15,774 nt of DNA. Origin: VGKP01 sp964578345. Its GTDB lineage: Archaea; Nanobdellota; Nanobdellia; Pacearchaeales; GW2011-AR1. Position 1 is the stretch's first letter; the number at the start of each line of letters is the position of its first letter. A program made the translations under genes and the position numbers. Location: assembly GCA_964578345.1 (NCBI GenBank), contig CAZOCP010000016.1:1-15774 (forward strand). The letters are read 5' to 3'. A model generated the notes under the pieces. That model made no database searches and was not told the origin of the DNA. It saw nothing but the letters and a program-made list of their open reading frames with translations. This document shows positions 12,839 to 15,774 of the stretch, in pieces.

Positions 12839-12975
12839 TGCGGGAGGGAGGATTCGAACCTCCGAAGGCACTAAGCACACAGGATTTCCTATTTCCAGAT
12901 AATCCTGAACTTAATCTTTCTAACGAAAGACCGACATCTTAAGTCCTGCCCGTTTGACCACTCCGGAACCCCCGC
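12839..12975 (-). tRNA. tRNA-Leu(UAA) with intron
   Basis: Class II tRNA on the minus strand. The acceptor is GCGGGGG/CTCCCGC (one G-U pair) with discriminator A at 12839 and no encoded CCA. The anticodon stem-loop is CAGGA-CTTAAGA-TCCTG, with anticodon TAA at 12939-12941. There is a variable arm (GTGC-TTA-GTGC) and a T arm, GGAGG-TTCGAAT-CCTCC. The mature length is 85 nt after removal of a 52-nt intron. It reads UUA leucine codons, which are frequent in this AT-rich genome. A T run follows the 3' end. Confidence 0.95.
12886..12937 (-). other. tRNA-Leu intron (52 nt, position 37/38)
   Basis: The insertion lies after G37 (12938) and before A38 (12885), the canonical archaeal site cut by the tRNA splicing endonuclease at a bulge-helix-bulge. 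It contains an internal hairpin with core TCTTTC-GTTA-GAAAGA. Exact ends assume the canonical position; the repeated A around the junction leaves a one-base ambiguity. Confidence 0.85.
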
Positions 12976-13000
12976 ACAATCTTTTCATACAAGAAGCAGT

Positions 13001-13008
13001 TATAAATT
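13001..13008 (-). promoter_or_regulatory. TATA box of the tRNA gene
   Basis: AATTTATA on the minus strand is centred about 29 bases upstream of the tRNA 5' end (12975), normal for archaeal tRNA promoters. Confidence 0.5.
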
Positions 13009-13048
13009 TTACTAACGTGTGGAATTAATGAAGATAATCGTGACGTCC

Positions 13049-13390
13049 TCAATATTTCGCTTCCTTAATAAACTCCTTAATATAAGGTTTTAGCTTTTTA
13101 TAAACCAAAGGTCCTGCACTACGTTGTATTGCAGCTCGGTATCTATTCTCGTCTTCAGGTGTAAAAATAACTTCTTTTGAGCCATAATATCTAGGTTTGG
13201 TAGCATTCACGTAAATACCCATCCATAACCAACTTGTCCAATGTCCACATATTCGTTCTTTATCCCAACAACGACACTTAGGTCTTTGAAGAGACCAATC
13301 AATCTTTCTAGAAAGCCTGTTAAAATCAATAGAGTCAAGAATACGTTGTACATTCCTAACTTTCTCATCAATTGAAACAGATTTAACCAT
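13049..13390 (-). CDS. Hypothetical protein with Cys/His/Trp cluster
   Basis: The 113-residue basic protein has a central cluster, RPKCRCWDKERICGHWTSW (residues about 36-54), where C-x-C...C-G-H could bind zinc. Helices flank it (VRNVQRILDSIDFNRLSRKI before, then LVYKKLKPYIKEFIKEAKY at the end). No family is recognised and no membrane segment is seen. The ATG follows the stop of the upstream small gene by 3 bases, so the two form an operon under the promoter at 13574. The predicted basic surface and possible zinc site would suit nucleic-acid or ribosome binding, but this is only a suggestion. Confidence 0.7.
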   Translation of the reverse strand: MVKSVSIDEKVRNVQRILDSIDFNRLSRKIDWSLQRPKCRCWDKERICGHWTSWLWMGIYVNATKPRYYGSKEVIFTPEDENRYRAAIQRSAGPLVYKKLKPYIKEFIKEAKY

Positions 13391-13393
13391 AAA

Positions 13394-13552
13394 TTATTCC
13401 TCACTATCAATCTTACTAATGATATCTTTCGCCGCCTTAGTAACTTTTTGTATTATTTCCTCATCTGTAGAATATTTTGATTCTCTCTTACATTTTAAAG
13501 CATGAGAGGCTCCTGCAATAACAGCCATCTTTAATATCTGCTCATCTTCCAT
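13394..13552 (-). CDS. 52-residue helical protein
   Basis: The start is chosen at MEDEQILKMAVIAGASHALK because a TATA box at 13574-13581 is centred 25-26 bases upstream; a longer in-frame form from 13639 would span that promoter. The chain is helical with an acidic end (AAKDIISKIDSEE) and a small-residue segment (VIAGASHALKCK). No family is recognised. It is translated just ahead of the Cys/His/Trp protein (3-base gap), implying a two-gene operon and perhaps a joint function. Confidence 0.6.
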   Translation of the reverse strand: MEDEQILKMAVIAGASHALKCKRESKYSTDEEIIQKVTKAAKDIISKIDSEE

Positions 13553-13573
13553 ATTTTTAGGTTGAAAAAGATG

Positions 13574-13581
13574 TTTAAAAT
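13574..13581 (-). promoter_or_regulatory. TATA box of the two-gene operon 13552-13049
   Basis: ATTTTAAA on the minus strand is centred 25-26 bases before the ATG at 13552 and decides that start. Confidence 0.5.
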
Positions 13582-13690
13582 GATTGTGGTGATATATAGC
13601 AGACGCATTAAATCTTCGTATGCGTCCGCTCACTAGCAAACGCCGAAGCTCTATTGGAAATTACGTGTTTTGGATGTTCAAGAAATAATT

Positions 13691-13706
13691 CCATACTAAA
13701 GTATGG
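13691..13706. repeat. Hairpin CCATAC-TAAA-GTATGG
   Basis: A perfect 6-bp stem with a TAAA loop, the first of a run of stem-loops filling the non-coding stretch 13553-13904. It is followed at 13714-13735 by CGTCAAG...ATAATC, which matches the second stem of copy A (6159-6180) apart from changes that weaken its pairing. Confidence 0.65.
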
Positions 13707-13731
13707 AGTTTTTCGTCAAGTTCCTTAACAT

Positions 13732-13795
13732 AATCAAAAAAACGATGCGCCACCACGGCTTAAAAGCCGTGGTTTGTTGCAGGCGCTCGTTTTTT
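13732..13795. repeat. Stem-loop element, copy B
   Basis: The outer stem AAAAAACGA(T)GCGCC (13737-13751) pairs with GGCGCTCGTTTTTT (13782-13795) over 14 bp with a single unpaired T. Directly inside is the 9-bp stem ACCACGGCT/AGCCGTGGT with a TAAA loop (13752-13773), and 8 bases are unpaired on the 3' side. The left half matches copy A at 6114-6155, with two compensatory pair changes in the inner stem. Confidence 0.8.
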
Positions 13796-13796
13796 G

Positions 13797-13852
13797 GATG
13801 CTCAGGAATGCAGCGCCCTAAAGGGCGCGGTTTGTACCGCATTCCTGACATC
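13797..13852. repeat. Cloverleaf-like nested stem-loop
   Basis: The outer stem GATG(C)TCAGGAATGC pairs with GCATTCCTGACATC over 14 bp with one unpaired C. It encloses two hairpins back to back, GCGCCC-TAAA-GGGCGC (13813-13828) and GGT-TTGT-ACC (13829-13838). The outer arms match the hairpin at 2292-2312 (TCAGGAAT...ATTCCTGA), and GGTTTGTACC also occurs at 2191-2200. The element ends 12 bases before the recombinase promoter. Confidence 0.8.
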
Positions 13853-13863
13853 AAGAAAGGGGA

Positions 13864-13874
13864 ACATTTAAATA
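13864..13874 (+). promoter_or_regulatory. TATA box of the recombinase gene
   Basis: ACATTTAAATAA-type box just after the nested stem-loop. The predicted transcription start is near 13893, giving a leader of about 12 bases before the ATG at 13905. Confidence 0.5.
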
Positions 13875-13904
13875 AAGCTTCGTTTAATCTTAATTGGTAA
13901 AAAG

Positions 13905-14708
13905 ATGGAATCAGTTGAACAATTAAAAGCAGAGTTGAGGTTAAGGGGGCTCTCTCCAATGACTGTTAGAAACTACAGTTTTTTCGTTGAGAAATTCCTG
14001 CTTCACTCAAAAAAAGACAGCCAAGTGCTGACGCAAGATGATGCTAAATCATATCTATCGTCATTATTCGAAGCTAAATCGAGAAATACTATAATGCTTG
14101 CAGCAGCCGCACTAAAATTCTTTTACACAGAAATCCTAAAAAAAGATTTCACAGAAGTAAAAATACCAAAAAAAGATAAGAGCCTGCCCGAAGTATTAAG
14201 CAAAGAAGAAGTAAAGAAACTTATTGAAGCAAGCGACACTCAAAAATCAAGGCTAATAATTTCTTTATTATATTCTTCGGGGTTGAGAGTATCAGAATTA
14301 GTTAATTTAAAAGTCAGCGAAATCAATCTAACTGAAAAAACAGGATGGGTTAGAAAAGGAAAAGGTTCGAAAGACAGATTATTCACTTTATCAGCAGCAC
14401 TTGCTGATGATCTTATAGCTTATTTAAAAGACAGACAGAACATATATTTATTCTCAAAAGAAAAACCATTGTCAACTAGAAATATTCAGAAAATTATTAA
14501 AGGAACTAAAAATAGGGCAGGCATTCAGAAAAAAGTAACTCCACATACTCTAAGGCATAGTTTCGCTACACATTTGCTGGAAAATGGGACTGATATAAGA
14601 ATTATTCAGACTATGCTAGGCCACTCTTCTTTAAATACAACCCAAGTCTACACACATGTATCGTCTGAACAGATTAAAAAAGTGCAAAATCCATTAGATT
14701 TTTTATAA
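13905..14708 (+). CDS. xerA: XerA-like tyrosine recombinase
   Basis: The 267-residue protein has an N-terminal SAM-like core-binding domain (LRLRGLSPMTVRNYSFFVEK, 11-30) and a complete catalytic domain: R128 (SSGLRVSEL), K153 (GKGSKDR), H214 and R217 (TPHTLRHSFATH), H240 (MLGHSS) and the nucleophile Y249 (TTQVYTHV). Size and motif spacing match archaeal XerA and bacterial XerC/D, which resolve chromosome dimers at dif; integrase-type roles on mobile elements are also possible. I found no dif-like site by eye. It stands alone, 52 bases after the end of an elaborate stem-loop element. If the gene belongs to a mobile unit, that element could be its end. Confidence 0.9.
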   Translation: MESVEQLKAELRLRGLSPMTVRNYSFFVEKFLLHSKKDSQVLTQDDAKSYLSSLFEAKSRNTIMLAAAALKFFYTEILKKDFTEVKIPKKDKSLPEVLSKEEVKKLIEASDTQKSRLIISLLYSSGLRVSELVNLKVSEINLTEKTGWVRKGKGSKDRLFTLSAALADDLIAYLKDRQNIYLFSKEKPLSTRNIQKIIKGTKNRAGIQKKVTPHTLRHSFATHLLENGTDIRIIQTMLGHSSLNTTQVYTHVSSEQIKKVQNPLDFL

Positions 14709-14812
14709 ATCTGCTTATGCTATTTAGTATATTTTCTGACAAAGTGCACTATCCATACCTCAACCCCCAGCATTACCTTCTGGATAAACCATAAAAATTC
14801 AAAATCAAAGCA

Positions 14813-14820
14813 TTTATATA
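14813..14820 (+). promoter_or_regulatory. TATA box of the AbrB-MazF operon
   Basis: TTTATATA predicts a transcription start near 14842, inside the inverted repeat that precedes the ATG. Confidence 0.6.
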
Positions 14821-14838
14821 CCATTTCTTACCTATCTT

Positions 14839-14853
14839 ACTATTAAGAATAGT
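14839..14853 (+). promoter_or_regulatory. Probable operator of the AbrB-MazF operon
   Basis: ACTATT-AAG-AATAGT is a perfect inverted repeat covering the predicted transcription start, 4 bases before the ATG. AbrB-family antitoxins commonly repress their own operon at such sites. Confidence 0.55.
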
Positions 14854-14857
14854 TAAA

Positions 14858-15115
14858 ATGCAAGAAAAAATAAAAGAAATAAGAACTATTAAAATCACTG
14901 AAAGAGGGCAGATTAGCATACCCCGGGAAGCTAGACTTATGGCTGGATTTGAGGAAGGCTCCAAAGTTAATCTTATTGTATATAGCGATAAAGTAGAACT
15001 TAGACCAATGAAGAAAAGTATGAGCGATGCTATGATGGCGATGCTTGTGAGCGAAGAAGTTTTAGCGAAAAATTGGCTTTCAAAAGAGGATGAAGAAGCA
15101 TGGAAAGATTTGTAA
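14858..15115 (+). CDS. AbrB/SpoVT-type antitoxin
   Basis: The 85-residue protein has a swapped-hairpin AbrB domain in residues 5-52 (IRTIKITERGQISIPREARL, then GFEEGSKVNLIVYSDKVELR), the dimeric DNA-binding fold of MazE/AbrB antitoxins. A Met-rich, then acidic tail (SDAMMAMLVSEEVLAKNWLS, ending SKEDEEAWKDL) would wrap and block the toxin. The last residues ending in EEAWKDL are typical of antitoxins in this class. The gene overlaps the toxin gene by 16 bases, giving coupled translation. The inverted repeat at 14839-14853 is the likely autoregulatory site. Confidence 0.88.
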   Translation: MQEKIKEIRTIKITERGQISIPREARLMAGFEEGSKVNLIVYSDKVELRPMKKSMSDAMMAMLVSEEVLAKNWLSKEDEEAWKDL

Positions 15116-15432
15116 AAGGAGATATTGTAATTTTACCGTTTCCTTACACAGATTTATCTACAACTAAAAAAAGACCTGCTTTGGTCATTGCGACGCTTAG
15201 AGGACAAAATATTATTTTAGCACAAATTACGACAGTCAAAAGAGAAGATGAATATTTGATTTCTCTGACTAAAAAAGATTTTGAAACTGGTTTCTTGAAA
15301 CAAGATAGTTTCATAATGCTTTCAATTATTTCTACTGCTGAAGGCTCAGCAGTTGCTTACAAAGCTGGAAAGGTTAAGCAGGAAAAAATAAAAGAAGTTG
15401 AAAAGAAACTTTGCGAGATTTTTACAAGGTAA
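15100..15432 (+). CDS. MazF/PemK-family toxin (endoribonuclease)
   Basis: The 110-residue protein has the MazF core: GDIVILPFPYTDLSTTKKRP (8-27), in which the RP of KKRPALVIA is the conserved catalytic-site arginine region, then IILAQITTVKRED (about 38-50) and DSFIMLSIIST. MazF-type toxins cut mRNA at short sequence sites and stop translation until neutralised by the antitoxin. The length is normal and no truncation is seen. The overlap with the antitoxin gene and the absence of a separate promoter mark a classic type II operon. Its target sequence cannot be read from the protein. Confidence 0.88.
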   Translation: MERFVKGDIVILPFPYTDLSTTKKRPALVIATLRGQNIILAQITTVKREDEYLISLTKKDFETGFLKQDSFIMLSIISTAEGSAVAYKAGKVKQEKIKEVEKKLCEIFTR

Positions 15433-15496
15433 ACTTGCGAAGATTTAATTTTATATTTGTACTTTTTATTTCAGTTTTCAAGAGTATGCACAGCAA

Positions 15497-15774
15497 TTAT
15501 ACAATCAAATCATCTAAGCTCTTAGACCTATTTTCTACTTTAAGAACAGAAAATAATTTTCCTATTTTGTTTTGTGGAGGAATCGCCTTTCCAAGTACAT
15601 ATAGAGAAACCGCAGCTCTTGTAATACCTAACTGTTGAGCCAGCCATGACTGATTCTTTTCTAATTTTTTCAGCCTTTTTTTAACTAAAGAGCTTAATAC
15701 CTTATTTTTCTTTCTTTTGATCCTTTGTCTAGCTCTAAACTCTAAATACTCTTTTTGAGACCTATATCGCCTAT
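15497..15774 (-). CDS. Xre-type HTH regulator, C-terminal part (cut by window edge)
   Basis: On the minus strand an open frame enters at the window end and stops at TAA (15497-15499), about 92 residues. It contains LEKNQSWLAQQLGITRAAVS followed by LYVLGKAIPPQNKIGKLFSV, a typical Xre/Cro helix-turn-helix (LAxxLGIxxxxVSxY...KxxPP). A very basic segment precedes it (RARQRIKRKKNKVLSSLVKK), and the end is SLDDLIV. The start lies outside the window. It converges on the MazF gene with 64 bases between stops. It may regulate a mobile element or be the antitoxin of another pair beyond the edge. Confidence 0.75.
   Translation of the reverse strand, partial: RRYRSQKEYLEFRARQRIKRKKNKVLSSLVKKRLKKLEKNQSWLAQQLGITRAAVSLYVLGKAIPPQNKIGKLFSVLKVENRSKSLDDLIV

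Noticed and set aside
13696..13959. 87-codon minus-strand frame
   Set aside because: It runs through the stem-loop elements and the start of the recombinase gene, and its sequence has no domain features.
14709..14857. A dif-like site near the recombinase gene
   Set aside because: I found no 28-base sequence with two 11-base inverted arms here by eye. A genome-wide search would be needed.

Overview
The window looks like AT-rich archaeal DNA, probably from a small-genome DPANN lineage such as Pacearchaeota or Woesearchaeota. Three things seen in the sequence support this. Most genes have a TATA box centred about 24-27 bases upstream of the ATG and no Shine-Dalgarno sequence, which is the leaderless archaeal arrangement. 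The single tRNA, tRNA-Leu(UAA), carries a 52-nt intron at position 37/38. The gene set includes an archaeal/eukaryal Sfm1-type SPOUT protein and an XerA-like recombinase. The lineage is an inference.

Layout. 1-318: start of a transposase cut by the window edge. 413-1566: a zinc-ribbon mini-protein, a SAM methyltransferase and a 36-residue acidic protein. 1573-2400: a helical-repeat (TPR-like) protein and an intergenic run of tandem perfect hairpins. 2401-5602: three + strand genes, namely a shortened PEP-synthase-like protein whose mobile-domain histidine is replaced by proline, a protein of unknown function with a GC-rich Gly/Asn/Asp tail, and a helical protein. 5615-9243: minus-strand genes, comprising a frameshifted CPxCG gene, a nucleotidyltransferase with a HEPN-like C-terminus, a 616-residue xylose-isomerase-like barrel and a small Cys-rich membrane protein. 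9447-10892: a bacterial-type tRNA-guanine transglycosylase followed by two short gene relics. 10939-12694 (minus): an Sfm1-like SPOUT protein and a wHTH-nucleotidyltransferase/HEPN pair. 12839-13552 (minus): the tRNA and two small unknown genes. 13691-13852: elaborate stem-loops. 13905-15774: the XerA-like recombinase, an AbrB-MazF toxin-antitoxin operon and the end of an Xre-type regulator.

This reads as an accessory, turnover-prone region. Toxin-antitoxin-type genes recur: wHTH-MNT/HEPN with a direct-repeat operator, AbrB/MazF with an inverted repeat, a fused NT-HEPN and a probable HEPN relic. A transposase and a tyrosine recombinase are also present.

The most unusual signal is a family of intergenic stem-loops built from a shared vocabulary: arms TCAAGAAY and TCAGGAATS, the flank CGATGCGCCACC, TAAA loops and the block GGTTTGTACC. 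Two copies differ by paired compensatory changes, and the longer stems carry a single unpaired base. They could be ends or derivatives of an IS200/IS605- or REP-like element, or structured RNA. No mobilising enzyme for them is visible here. The second notable lead is the GC-rich variable-looking tail of the gene at 3924-4652, possibly a target of a diversity-generating retroelement located elsewhere.
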